Source of the DNA: Heterohyrax brucei
Lineage: Eukaryota > Chordata > Mammalia > Hyracoidea > Procaviidae
Length of the DNA stretch: 64,000 bases
Assembly: GCA_028571685.1 (NCBI GenBank)
Contig: CM053148.1
Location: 88,372,001-88,436,000 of the forward strand
Direction of reading: 5' to 3'
Shown here: positions 1 to 9,816 of the stretch, one piece after another
Position numbering within the stretch: the stretch's first letter is position 1
Layout: each line of letters starts with the position of its first letter
Made by a program: the position numbers and the translations under genes
Notes under the pieces: model-generated
What the model saw: the letters and a program-made list of their open reading frames with translations, nothing else
Database searches by the model: none
Told to the model about the DNA's origin: nothing

Positions 1-1185
1 ATATATTCAATTCATCACAAAATCAAACATTTCGGACAGAAAGCTTAAGGCACTATCAGGCACATTGTGATTCATTATGTCTGGTGTTCACTGAATTAAA
101 AAATAACATCATGTAAAATCTAGTTATATTGAAAGTTTTTAGTTTTTAACACACTAGGCAGGTGGACAAATTGACATTTTGTGATAGTTAGTTACTCACA
201 TAGTACCTCAGTATCCACATTTAAGAAACGGTATTAATATTTGATAGGGTGTTTATATGTAAATTTCATAAAAGCACTTAGAATAATATGTGGTATATAT
301 GGTATTAAATTAGGGTATTAAATCAGTGTGAAAAGTATACTGTTTAAGAGAGTGGACCTAGTGGCCAGAATAGCTACATAAAGTTAAGAAATAGCAAGAT
401 TAAAATGGCTGTATCCTGAAGCATCGAACTTTTTATTTACAACACCCAAAGTGCTATATCAAAGGAGAATAATACAGACATTCTGATTCACATTGCAGCT
501 TTCATAAGCCTGTTGGCACAGAGGCCTCATACAGTCATTTACTCATAAGAGGAAATGGCACTGATTGGACTAGAAGTGGAAAGAGTCATGTGTTTTTGTC
601 CTTAAAGATTAGAAGAAAAATGTACCTTTCAGCTCTGCAAGTGAGTACAACAAGCAATCTCAAAGCATTACTTGTGTGAGGTAGTTTGTGGAATCTGCTC
701 TATTGGTCACTGGAGCCAGGGGTCAAGACTCAGAAAAAAGTATGTCACAGTTCAGCACCAGAGTCAGCGGCCACAACCTTGGAGCAGTTCCTTAGTCTTA
801 AAGGTACTTCACTTGGAAGTACTCAAAGGTATCATCTGCTAAAAATTATCAACCTTTAATGTTGCAGTGTGTTCTAAAAGATGGAAATAGAAATATATCT
901 GAGATGATAAGTTAAAAATTAAGTAAATAAACCCAAACATACACCAACCTCACAGAGTGGTGATTAAACATTTTAGCATGTACCCTGAAACGATAGCAGT
1001 CTGGAACTTTTTCCTTAGTGTATACCCGTTTTTTTACACCTTCCAGGTGAGACATTTTGCCTCATGTGAGAGCTATTCCACTTACAAGTAAATAATGTAT
1101 CTGTAGCTGTTGTATAAACATAAATTAGAAAAAATAAATAATCAAAAGTCTCTCTCTAACTGTAGATATCTAGAGCCCTTGAGTT
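1..1185. other. Unclassified AT-rich DNA
   Basis: No gene, exon or familiar repeat was recognised here. Only short chance reading frames occur on both strands. Any ancient repeat in it is too diverged for me to name. Confidence 0.5.
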
Positions 1186-1346
1186 GGAAACCCTTGTGGT
1201 ATAGTAGTTAAGTGTTATAGCTGCTAACCAGAAAGTCAGCAGTTCAAATCACCAGGTGGTCCCTGGAAACTCTATGGTGCAGTTCTCCTCGGTCTAAAGT
1301 GTCACTATGAGTCAGTATTGACTCGATGGCACTGAGTTTTGTTTTG
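1186..1346 (+). mobile_element. AfroSINE (tRNA-derived SINE)
   Basis: The copy opens GGAAACCCTTGTGG, has a tRNA-like head with A-box-like TAGTAGTTAAG and B-box-like CAGTTCAAATC, then a body ending GAGTCAGTATTGACTCGATGGCA and a T-rich tail GTTTTGTTTT. This architecture is typical of the AfroSINE family of afrotherian mammals, a Pol III-derived non-coding retroposon moved by LINE machinery. It is the short subtype, about 160 bp, lacking the extra internal segment seen in other copies of this window. Several substitutions show it is old and inactive. Confidence 0.88.
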
Positions 1347-1718
1347 AGGTACAGCAGCAGATAGAAAAGGAGAAATAATAAAACCCAGACTATAGGCACT
1401 GACAGTACTCCTGAATGGTATCTCCCATTCCATGCAATTGCACAGTGATGGCAGGAATGTATAACACATAATTGAAGCCATCAACCATAAAACTTCATAA
1501 TAATTGAAAAAAAACAAAAAAAGTAGAACATTGATTGGTCACTTGTGTGGAATGAACATCTGAATGCTGATATGGAGCGAAGGCTGACCAATTTATATAT
1601 TAAAAAAATGAATATGTATATATTTCACCATGTCTTAGTTTATTATACTGCAGTAGCTTGTGTGTTGCTATAACGTTGGATGCTATGCAGCTTGCATTTT
1701 AAATACCAGCAATGTCAC
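1347..1718. other. Unclassified spacer
   Basis: Repeat-poor AT-rich DNA between a SINE and an LTR. No splice-flanked reading frame or RNA gene was seen. Confidence 0.5.
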
Positions 1719-2215
1719 TGTCTTGGATTGAATTGTGTGCCCCCAAAACACGTGTAGCAGTTTGGACAGGCCATGATTTCTAGTATTGTGTGACATTTCT
1801 ATGTGCAGTAAAAGCCTTCCTCTATGATGTTAATGAGGGATGACGGGTGGTAGTTGGGTTGGTGGGGCAGGACTCAGTGGTGTATGAGTGTGTTGTATCT
1901 TGAGGTAATCTTTTGAGACATAAAGAAAGGGAAGCAAACAGGAAGTTGGGACCTCATACCACCCAGAAGCAGTACCAGGAGCAGAGCATGTCCTTGGGAA
2001 AGGACTTGGACTCCCTGTGCCTTAGAATCTTTCAGTCCAGGGGAAGATTGATGACATGGACCTTCCTCCAGAGCCAACACAGAAAGCCTTCCTCTGGAGA
2101 TGACACCCTGAATTTGTACTTGCAGTCTTTTGGACTGTGACAGAGTAGAATTTCTCTGTGTTAAAGCCATTCACTTGTGGTATTTCTGTCATAGCAGCAC
2201 TAGATGACTAAGACA
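1719..2215 (+). mobile_element. Solo LTR, MLT1-like (ERVL-MaLR type)
   Basis: The element starts TGTCTTGGATTGAATTGTG and ends GCACTAGATGACTAAGACA, so it has TG...CA ends and the 3' signature of MaLR-type LTRs (a 'TTGTGGTATTTCTGTCATAGCAG'-like stretch near 2180). The flanks GTCAC (1714-1718) and GTCAA (2216-2220) look like a 5-bp target duplication with one later change. No internal region or second LTR is adjacent, so this is a solo LTR left by recombination. Short reading frames inside it on both strands are not genes. Confidence 0.8.
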
Positions 2216-2221
2216 GTCAAC

Positions 2222-2510
2222 CATGGTGGACAGACTTCCAGAATATGAAAGACAAGAAAGAAAAGCCATACAATAAGCTTCTGAAAAGTAGTCAATGAAA
2301 ACTCAACATGAAAGAATATTGTCTGACATAATGCTGGAGGATGAAGCCCCTAAGTTGGAAGACATTCAAAATGCACAGAGACTACAAGAGACTTGAGCAT
2401 ACCTACGATGGTCGTAATGGTGATGACCTGGAAAACTGTTCTTCCACCGCACATGGTGCTGTCGTGAGTTGGAGATGACTTGACAGGGACTGATAACAAT
2501 AACATTATAT
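2222..2510 (+). mobile_element. RTE-related retroposon fragment
   Basis: The segment contains a stretch around 2300-2345 resembling the 5' part of the afrotherian RTE LINE. It ends in the RTE/AfroSINE-style tail GAGTTGGAGATGACTTGACA followed by an AACAATAACA tail at about 2500. It may be an internally deleted RTE copy or a SINE built on RTE ends; I cannot separate these by eye. Confidence 0.55.
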
Positions 2511-3000
2511 ACAGTAAATGTTATTTATCTGAGAAATCTGGAACTTCCATAAGGTTAAAACCTGTCAGAGAACTTGAAAAATATAGAGTTTATGTTAAGG
2601 TGGAAACTTGTCAGAGAAGGAAAATTCAAATATTTTCCATTAAAGGTGAGGACAGAAAAGTAGCAAGACTGTACCCTGTTAAAGAAAACTTGAGGAACCC
2701 AGAAAAGCAAGGAAATCCAGTCGAATTCTAGCTCTCACAGATTTTGTTGTATCATTGAAATGACTCTGGCACTTTACATATTTTGAAACAAAGTTGCTTT
2801 ACTTATGTAAATAATAAGCCAAAAACAAAATAAAAGAGAATATGGTATCAAGAAGCACATCTAACCTGGAATATTCACATTTTGTGTCATGCATTGATCT
2901 AGACAATAGGTGTATAGTGTCTTTGCTATTGGTTGGAAGAAAGTTCTAAGATGAACTCTTTCATTCATCGTACTTGCCCTGTGAAATCCTACTCCCTTAA
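2511..3000. other. Unclassified spacer
   Basis: AT-rich, no recognised repeat. A short frame overlapping its start has no recognisable domain and begins inside the retroposon tail, so it is treated as chance. Confidence 0.5.
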
Positions 3001-3151
3001 GAGCATGGAGGCATAGTGGTTAAGTGCAACGTCTGCTAACCAAAAAGTCAGCAGTTTGAATCTATCAGATGCTCCTTGGAACCTCTGGAGCAGTTCTAGT
3101 CTGTCCTGTAGAGTCACTATGAGTTGGAACTGACTCACTGTCAGTGAGTTT
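3001..3151 (+). mobile_element. AfroSINE, short subtype
   Basis: Head with GGCATAGTGGTTAAG, then CTAACCAAAAAGTCAGCAG, and the 3' motif GAGTTGGAACTGACTCACTG. The first bases of the 5' end are eroded. Confidence 0.85.
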
Positions 3152-3379
3152 AAGAGTATGTAGGAAGAGTGAATATGTTGGAATGTTCACTTTCTTGATG
3201 AATTCTGTTACGTGGCAAAGGTGATGGGACAATCATTCCAACGATTCTATTGCTTACTATAAAAATTCTGTCTTAGATGACTGAATAAATTATCTAGTTG
3301 GCATGGAAACTATCATATCTGGAGAGGAAGGTATTGCAGGGAGTAATGATTAGGTTCTGGGAACTAAGAAGAGTCCAGC

Positions 3380-3861
3380 TGTCATGGATTGAACTGAGTT
3401 CCCCCAAAACTGTGTGTAGCCATTTGGCTGTGCCATCATTCCCAATATTTTGTGATTTTCTTATTCATTAAAAGAGAATTAGGGTGGGTCTGTAATACCC
3501 TTGCTAAGGGAGTTTCCCTGGAATGTGACTTGCACCACCTTTTATGCTTTCATCCTATAGGAGATAAAAAGAAAGAGAAGCAAGCAGAGAATTGGGAACC
3601 TCACACCATCAGGAAAGTGGCACCGGGAGTAGAGCATGTTCTTCAGACCGGAGCTTCCTAGCCAAGATGCTCCTTGACCAAAGTTACTGATACAACACAA
3701 GCACTTTCCTCCAGAGCTAACAGAGAGAAAGCCTTCCCTGGAGTGGCCACCCCGAATGCAGACTAATAGACTACTAGACAGTGTTTAAGAATAAGCTTGT
3801 CTTCATTAAAGCTATTCACTTTGTGGTATTCCTATTAGAGCAACACTAGCTGACTAAAACA
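3380..3861 (+). mobile_element. Solo LTR, MLT1-like, with perfect 5-bp target duplication
   Basis: The element runs from TGTCATGGATTGAACTG to GCTGACTAAAACA. It is the same family as the LTR at 1719-2215, and the flanks are identical: CCAGC at 3375-3379 and again at 3862-3866. This perfect 5-bp duplication fits an ERVL-type integrase and defines both ends exactly. It holds the family motifs AGGGAGTTTCCCTGGAATGTG near 3510 and the GATAAAAAGAAAGAGAAGCA region near 3565. No internal retroviral sequence remains. Confidence 0.88.
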
Positions 3862-3866
3862 CCAGC

Positions 3867-4484
3867 TGACAGCCTGTGAGAAGCAAAGACCTCAAACCTA
3901 CAATTACAAGGAACTGAATTCTGCAAGTTTAGGGGTTGTAAACAAAGTTTCAATTTTTAGTAGACAAATTGGGAGTTAGTGACATGGAGTGTTTTGTTTC
4001 AGCTTTTTTTTTTTGTTTTTTGACAGCTTGATAATGTGTTTCAGATGTCTTCTGCATTAACTTTCTGCATGCAGCATTATGAATTTATTCTTATTCAACT
4101 TTTTGGTTACTTTAGTTTATGCACCTAATATCTATAAATTCCCTGTTATCATGTTCATCATAAGCAAATAATTACCCATGGCAATGATGTGCTGGAATTG
4201 GCTCATGAGAATCAATTATGAGCATCTCTTCTGAACACCATATTCAGGTGAGTAGCTTGCAACTGGCCTTTGTGGGAGTAATTATGCCACAGAACTGGCA
4301 GTCAGTATATATTTTATTTCTTTCTGCAGATAGCCATTTTCAAAAGTCTACTGGTGTATTATTCACCAGATACAAAATTTAGAGATCTCAAGTAATAGGA
4401 ATTTCAACATGAGAATTTTCTCTGGAAGTCCTACTGTCTTACTTTGACTTTTTATTACTCACAAAATTATTAAAAAATAACCGT
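3867..4484. other. Unclassified spacer
   Basis: AT-rich DNA with a short T tract near 4005. No recognised repeat or gene. Confidence 0.5.
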
Positions 4485-4527
4485 GTGTCTGTGTGTATAT
4501 ACATATACATATATACATTCTATATAG
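4485..4527. repeat. TG/TA dinucleotide microsatellite
   Basis: Alternating TGTGTGTCTGTGTG and TATACATATACATATATACA directly beside the 3' end of an antisense RTE element; it may have grown from that element's tail. Confidence 0.8.
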
Positions 4528-5231
4528 TTGTGGCTAGGTGCCAGTGAGTCAGTCCTGCCTCATAGTGACCCTATGAAACACTGCCTGCTCTTGTGCGATG
4601 TCTGCAATCGTTTTGATGCTTAAGCCCACTGTTGCAGCCACTGTGTCAGTCCAGCTCATCAAGGGTCTTCCTTGTTTTTTGCTGACTCCCCACTCTACCA
4701 AGCATGATGTCCTTCTCCATGGACTGATCCTTCCTGACAACATGTTCAAACTGCATAAGACACAGTCTTGCCATCTTTGCTTCCAAGGAGCACTCTGGTT
4801 GTCCTTCTTCCAAAACAGATCTGTTGGTTCTCTCTGGGGCTTCCATGTGTGTTGATTGAAGAACCAAGTAAAACGAAATCTTTGACAACCTCAATTCTTT
4901 CTCCATTTATCAAGATGTTGTTAACTGTTCCAGTTGTGAGGAATTTTGTTTTCTTGATGTTGAGGTGAAATCCATACTGAAGGCTGTGGTCTTTGATCTT
5001 CGTTATTAAGTGTTTCAAATCCTCTTCACTTCCAGCAAGTAAGGTTGTGCCATTCGCATATACAAGTTGTTAATGAGTCTTCCTTCAATCCTGACATCTA
5101 ATTCTTCTTCATATAACTCACCTTCTCAGACAATTTGCTCAGCATACTGATTGAAAAGAATACAACTTTGACTTTAAACCACACAGTGTCCCTTTGTTCT
5201 AATCACATGACAGCTTCTTGATCCATGTACA
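4528..5231 (-). mobile_element. RTE-type LINE, internally deleted, antisense
   Basis: On the minus strand this reads as the C-terminal part of the RTE/BovB-like reverse transcriptase ORF plus the 3' end of the element, which ends next to the microsatellite at 4528. A segment appears missing near 4838, where sequence expected about 250 bases apart is joined directly. The other RTE copy at 62866-63445 contains the segment missing here. The 5' side is interrupted by an AfroSINE at 5232. Confidence 0.85.
4746..5018 (-). pseudogene. RTE reverse transcriptase C-terminal remnant
   Basis: A 90-residue frame contains the NIKKTKF block, then INGERIEVVKDFVLLGS, which matches the 'NIKKTK...DFxFLGS' region downstream of the RT catalytic core of RTE/BovB LINEs. 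Only this part is open. A following frame at 4646-4906 continues with the Met-Glu-Lys-Asp-Ile-Met-Leu-Gly-Arg block near the end of the ORF, so the reading frame is broken by a frameshift and by the deletion near 4838. It is not functional. Confidence 0.8.
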
Positions 5232-5392
5232 AATGGTAGTGTAGTGGTTAAGTGCTATGGCTGCTAACCAAAAGGTTGACAGTTCAAATCAGCCAGGCAC
5301 TCCATGTAAACTACGGGACAGTTCTACTCTGGCTGGTAGTGTCACTATGAGTCAGAATTGACTTGATAGCAGTGGGTTTGGTTTGTTGGTTT
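5232..5392 (+). mobile_element. AfroSINE, short subtype, inside RTE
   Basis: Contains TAGTGGTTAAGTGCTATGG and the 3' motif GTCAGAATTGACTTGATAGC with a GTTTGGTTTGTTGGTTT tail. It marks the 5' break of the RTE copy. Confidence 0.88.
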
Positions 5393-5454
5393 CACATATA
5401 TATGTGTGTGTATATATATATATGTACATATATATATATGTACATATATATATA
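5393..5454. repeat. TA/TG microsatellite
   Basis: A run of TATATATGTGTG and ATGTACATATATAT units between two SINEs in opposite orientation, probably seeded in a SINE tail. Confidence 0.85.
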
Positions 5455-5619
5455 GCACTCACTGCTATCAAGTCCATGCTAACTTAATAGATACCTCATG
5501 AGGTTTCCAAGGCTGTAAGTCTCTATGGAAACGGACTGCCCACACTTCACCCACGGAGCAGCTGACTTTTGGTTAGTGGTTAAAGAGAATGCTTTAACCA
5601 CTGTAACACCAGGGATCCA
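5455..5619 (-). mobile_element. AfroSINE, long subtype, antisense
   Basis: The minus-strand copy carries the extra internal segment (GGAAACGGACTGCCC and CCCACGGAGCAGCTGAC on the plus strand) absent from the short subtype. Its tRNA head lies at 5560-5619. Confidence 0.82.
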
Positions 5620-5620
5620 C

Positions 5621-5706
5621 ATCTGTCTGTCTGTCTGTCTGTCTATTTACCTATCGTCTATGCATCCATCCATCGTCTATCTTTATATATGTGCATATAT
5701 ATATTT
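5621..5706. repeat. (TCTG)n microsatellite decaying into TCTA/CATC units
   Basis: Five to six clean TCTG units at 5622-5644, then degenerate CTAT/CATC units ending in a short TA run. Confidence 0.85.
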
Positions 5707-6060
5707 GAAGTTCATTAAACAGTAATTGATTCTGGATGTTGAAGTTAATATAAATTTATCACATTATACTATATCAATTAGAAAACGCTTCACATTAACA
5801 TCTCATTATTCTTCAGTTACATTAACATTGAGGGGCATAATAACACTTTCTACCAGTAAGTGTTAGTGACAAAATAAAAAACCTGTGTGGTTATAAATTT
5901 TTTCACCATTTTAACTGGAAAGGAATATGAGCTTAGTTCCATATTTAGGCACAAAGGACACATAGGGAAATGATTTTCTTCTCTGCAGTACCTAATTTAG
6001 TCAGAAGAGAAAATGGAAAAGCAAAGGAAAATATATTTTAAATACCTCATAAATTAAAAG
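5707..6060. other. Unclassified spacer
   Basis: AT-rich with no recognised repeat or gene. Confidence 0.5.
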
Positions 6061-6150
6061 GAATCCCTGGTGACATAGTGGTTGAGCGCTGTATCTGCTA
6101 ACCAAAAGACTGGCAGTTCAAATCCCCTAGGTGCTCCTTAGAAGCTCTAT
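6061..6150 (+). mobile_element. AfroSINE head, truncated, first of a head-to-tail pair
   Basis: The tRNA-like head and early body (GACATAGTGGTTGAGCGC to GCTCCTTAGAAGCTCTAT) are present. The copy then stops and the next copy begins at once. Confidence 0.82.
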
Positions 6151-6310
6151 CTGGTGGCACAGTGGGTTAAGTGCTACCTCTGCTAACCAAAAGGTTGGTA
6201 GTTCACATCTACCAGGTGCTCCTTGGAAACTCTAGAGGCAGTTGTGCTCTGACCTCTAGGGTAGCCGTGAGTTGGACCCGACTGGGACAGCAATGGGTTT
6301 TGGTTTTTTA
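6151..6310 (+). mobile_element. AfroSINE, second of a head-to-tail pair
   Basis: Begins CTGGTGGCACAGTGGG, lacking only the first few bases of the consensus start, and runs to GAGTTGGACCCGACTGGGACA and a GTTTTGGTTTTTTA tail. It joins the truncated copy upstream without spacer. Confidence 0.85.
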
Positions 6311-7809
6311 TATTTTGGTTAAAAAGCAATATAGAAGAAAGCATACTAATTCCACAGCTATGTCTGTATCTTTAAAAGCTTTATTTCTTTATATAATTTC
6401 AGAATGAAGACCCCAAATTTACAAAGCTATGATATATATAATGTGTATTTACTTAACATGCCTTGTGTAAAGTAGTTTATGGTCTCCTATAAGTAAACAA
6501 CAGTTATATAGATTTATATTTTTTTCATTCCAAATGTGTACAATTCTTTTGTGGGATTTAAATTCAGAATGCCAGACCCTTACATCAATTTCTGCCTAGG
6601 AAAACAATGAGAAGGATCATATAGCAACTTTTATTTTAGAACAGGATCTATTATCAAGGGCCTCATTTTGCCCCCAGCCATGCCAAGTCCTATTATTTCT
6701 GGTATAAGAGAACTATTCAATGTTTCTGAAATGAGCAGTGAAGAATAGTTAGTGGACATTAATGACCAAGGCAACTTTTCACATCCCGAATGTCTTTTTC
6801 TCATTCTTTCAAAGATATACTTGGTTATTCACTCTCTAGGATAAAACATTTTATCTGTATTTTTATTTACTTGAAGTATAAACATTCCTATATAAATACC
6901 ACTCATTATTTTATTTGTGCCTAAAACCTTAGCATTACTTATTAGTGGCAAAGACATAAACAGTGTTTAGGGTCTTTCATTAGTCACATCAAATATTTCC
7001 TATAATGGTGATCATTTTTTGTTTTTACTGTTTCATTCAACTCTACGGCACTTGGCTTGGCTGTTTCATTCCTGAAATATTTAACTGCTTTCTTTCTAAA
7101 ATGAGAACTGTGCTGAGGACAATGTTAGTTATCATTTTTCCTTCCTGTTTTGTGCCTATGATAAAAAGAAGTAAAGCAAAATGATAGCTAATTCTGAACA
7201 CCATTGTAAATACGATGCTTCACATATTGTGTTTAAGGAAAAAAAGAGTAACAATATGAGAGAAATCATAACCTCAGAGTCTACATAACTAGCCAATCAC
7301 TGTATATTTTTATTTAGTCTTTACTGACATACAAGTCAATTAGAAAGGTATAAAACACTGAAACAGTAAATTTAAAAGAAGACAAGAATGAGTGTAAAAC
7401 AATTTACATATATCTTTTTTAAATTTGTGACCTTGGACTACTGATAACTAAAGTAATTAGAGTATTGTATACCAAGTCAGGTGATCTCACAATTTTGTTG
7501 TTGATCCCAGGGCAAAAATGAAAAAAAGGAAGGTGGTGCTGAAACAAAAAAACGATAATTTTATTCTTGATCTTAAGGTTATGAACATTGTTTTCTTATA
7601 TTTATTTTACCACCTTGTGATTTGTAGATCCATTAGAACATTGGAGGATTAGTCTTCATGAATGCTGTATAGAAAATGATTGCATTTATTCGGTTCAAGT
7701 GAATGATTAATTGCTATCAAAACATATACAGGTATGTGTTACTTGTCCATCGGGGTAATGTCCAGCAGCATGCATACATCAGTCTCTCTATAATTTTTTG
7801 TTTTTTTAG
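6311..7809. other. Unclassified AT-rich DNA
   Basis: About 1.5 kb without a recognised gene. A short piece near 7040-7060 (CTACGGCACTTGGCTTGGCT) resembles a SINE/RTE tail end. The rest carries no familiar repeat. Confidence 0.5.
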
Positions 7810-8211
7810 GGACAGCAGCTCTCTTTTTGTGTACCCCCCCTTAGTGAAAGGGTCGAGGGACTCCCGGGCACATCTGACTCCCCCAACACCTCTCTTCACT
7901 CCCAGCGCAGTAGGGCAGGAACCCCTGCCAGGCAGCAGTGACAGCTCCTAATGACCAGGAAGGGCAGCACCAACAGGACTGGTCAACCTGGGGCGCCACT
8001 TCCAGCCAGTGCTGGCACCCACAAACAGACTTGTCTCCGGTTCCTCATGAGAACTCCTCTTTGTCCTCCGTAGACCCACGCTCTGCACAGTATCTCAACC
8101 AGGCTACTAGCACAGACCCTACCTAGCCCACTGTAGGATACCTGGAAAGGGGGAGCTGCAGGTCAGGCTGCTCCCACTGTGCCCCAGGCGTCGGAATAAG
8201 AGTGGATTTAG
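7810..8211. other. GC-rich island flanked by splice-site-like motifs
   Basis: A sharp GC-rich block in AT-rich surroundings. On the plus strand it is preceded by a T-rich tract ending TTTTTTTAG (AG at 7808-7809) and followed by GTGAGTAA at 8212, so it looks like a 402-bp exon. Reading it directly, no frame stays open: one stops at 7939, one at 7949, and the third is closed at 7875 and 7911 then open from 7914 to 8126. It could be a decayed exon, an untranslated exon, or part of an unrecognised LTR. I do not recognise the encoded pieces, which are rich in Ser, Pro and Gln. Confidence 0.4.
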
Positions 8212-8230
8212 GTGAGTAATCCAACTGGAA

Positions 8231-8386
8231 AAACCCACTATCATGGAGTCAATTCTGACTCACATGGACCCTACAGGGCAGAGTGAAACTGACATACAGA
8301 GTTTCCAAGCAGTGCCTGGCGGATGTGAATTTCCAGCGTTTTGGTCAGCAGTCATAGCACTTAACCACTATGTCACCAGGGTTTCC
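8231..8386 (-). mobile_element. AfroSINE, short subtype, antisense
   Basis: On the plus strand it runs from CCCACTATCATGGAGTCAAT to CTTAACCACTATGTCACCAG and GGTTTCC, a complete short copy. Confidence 0.88.
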
Positions 8387-8464
8387 ATAGTGTTCATACA
8401 ATGGCTGAATTACATAAAATCGTTTTCCACAGAGCTTATTGTGGATGTTAAGCGACTCATAGCT

Positions 8465-8500
8465 TAACCAAATATATATATATATATATATATATACACC
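8465..8500. repeat. (AT)n microsatellite
   Basis: An uninterrupted AT run between two antisense SINEs. Confidence 0.9.
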
Positions 8501-8503
8501 AGC

Positions 8504-8661
8504 AAACAAACCCACTGCCATAGAGGAATACAACTCATAGTGACCCTATAAGACAGAATAAAACTGCCTTATAGAGTTTCCAAGGAGCACTTGGCAGATT
8601 TGAACTTCTGAGCTTTTGGTTAGCAGCTGTAGTCATTTACCACTTCACCACCAGGGTTTCC
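8504..8661 (-). mobile_element. AfroSINE, short subtype, antisense
   Basis: Full short copy ending in CCACCAGGGTTTCC. The preceding (AT)n lies at its tail side. Confidence 0.88.
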
Positions 8662-8756
8662 TTAGAACTGCACAAATTCTAGAGTGCTATAAAATGCCAT
8701 AGGCTTCAGGTAAGAAAGGTATAGGAGAAACATCTGACCTCGCTTCACAAGAGGGA

Positions 8757-9122
8757 AGAAGTGTCAAGGTCAACAGCCCGTGGCTGATTCCTTAACATCA
8801 GTAATGTTACTAGTGGTTTCACGTCCCCATCTCGAATGTCTGGAAGTTCCATGTCGGTGTACTGCTGCGACCACTTAGGATAGCCTTCAGAAAAATGTTA
8901 TTTGCTTGTGATACTGGTAATATCATTCAGTAGTTTCTGCATTCTGCTGGACCGCCTTTCTTTGGAATAGGTACAAATATGGATCTCTTCTAGTTGGTTG
9001 GCCAATTTCCTGGCATAAACAAGTCTTGCGAATTTCTTGTCTTCCAAGTTTGTTGACACAGCCAACTTAGTATCTCCAGTACAGCATCCCTGTAATTTCA
9101 TACACGTCATTGGTATGGCCCC
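8757..9122 (-). mobile_element. RTE-type LINE fragment, antisense (RT domain)
   Basis: Minus-strand translation at 8898-9110 gives blocks resembling the WxRSIFxPIPKKGDPxxCxNYRxIS region at the start of the RTE reverse transcriptase, diverged and interrupted. Plus-strand landmarks are CACGTCCCCATCTCGAATG and TAGGTACAAATATGGATCTC. Both ends of the element are missing. Confidence 0.75.
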
Positions 9123-9439
9123 ACACAGTTATTACATGAGAGTCATATATGACAGCTAGGAGGGCTGTATTAAGTAATTTATCACACCATACTACAAAGT
9201 ACAAAAATCACAATGCTCCATATACTCAGAAGTGTTTTCCTTATGTTTTCATGTATGTTGTTATTCCTTATCACTTTACTGAAAGTTTCAACACAGTGAA
9301 ATATTAATTCTCCTCAAATGAAATTTTGATTATAATGATCTTGAATTCAAAGCCCAGAAAGTTTTAGTTTTGGAACTGGATAATCTCATAAAACATTTAG
9401 CTGAACCAGTAATTAGATAAAAATAAATATAAAATTTTA
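9123..9439. other. Unclassified spacer
   Basis: AT-rich DNA with nothing recognised. Confidence 0.45.
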
Positions 9440-9816
9440 ATATCCCATTTCTAACATTCTTACCTACTACTAAATTCTTGTAACTTTATCTCTCCACATT
9501 TCTTATGTATTAATATTTAAATTAATATTTGTTTCCAGTGTAGTTTTTATAACACTGGACAAATTTGTTGATGATTTTCAGTCTATTTGATCTGTTATAT
9601 ATATATTAATCTCTCTCTTTAGTTCTAATGAGTTTTTCAGTCAATTCTCTTGGATTTTTTGAGGTAGAATAATTTGAAAATAACTATACTTTAGTTTTTA
9701 TGATTTAATATTCATATTTCATTTTCATTGTTTTCTCCATATTCATAATAATTAATATTTTCATTTCCAAATTATAGTAATGGTTTTGATAGCAAGAACT
9801 ATTTTTCTGTAATGCC
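9440..9816 (-). mobile_element. Old L1 (L1M-like) ORF2 fragment, antisense
   Basis: Around 9620-9700 the plus strand resembles the complement of the L1 ORF2 region around the RT catalytic site, heavily decayed. It is cut at 9817 by the 3' end of a younger L1. Confidence 0.5.

Noticed and set aside
1186-1346. tRNA gene, because A- and B-box-like motifs are present
   Set aside because: The cloverleaf cannot close and the head is followed by SINE body and tail; the same unit recurs dozens of times.
2480-2731. 83-codon frame rich in Lys and Glu
   Set aside because: It begins inside a retroposon tail and shows no motif. Purine-rich DNA explains the composition.
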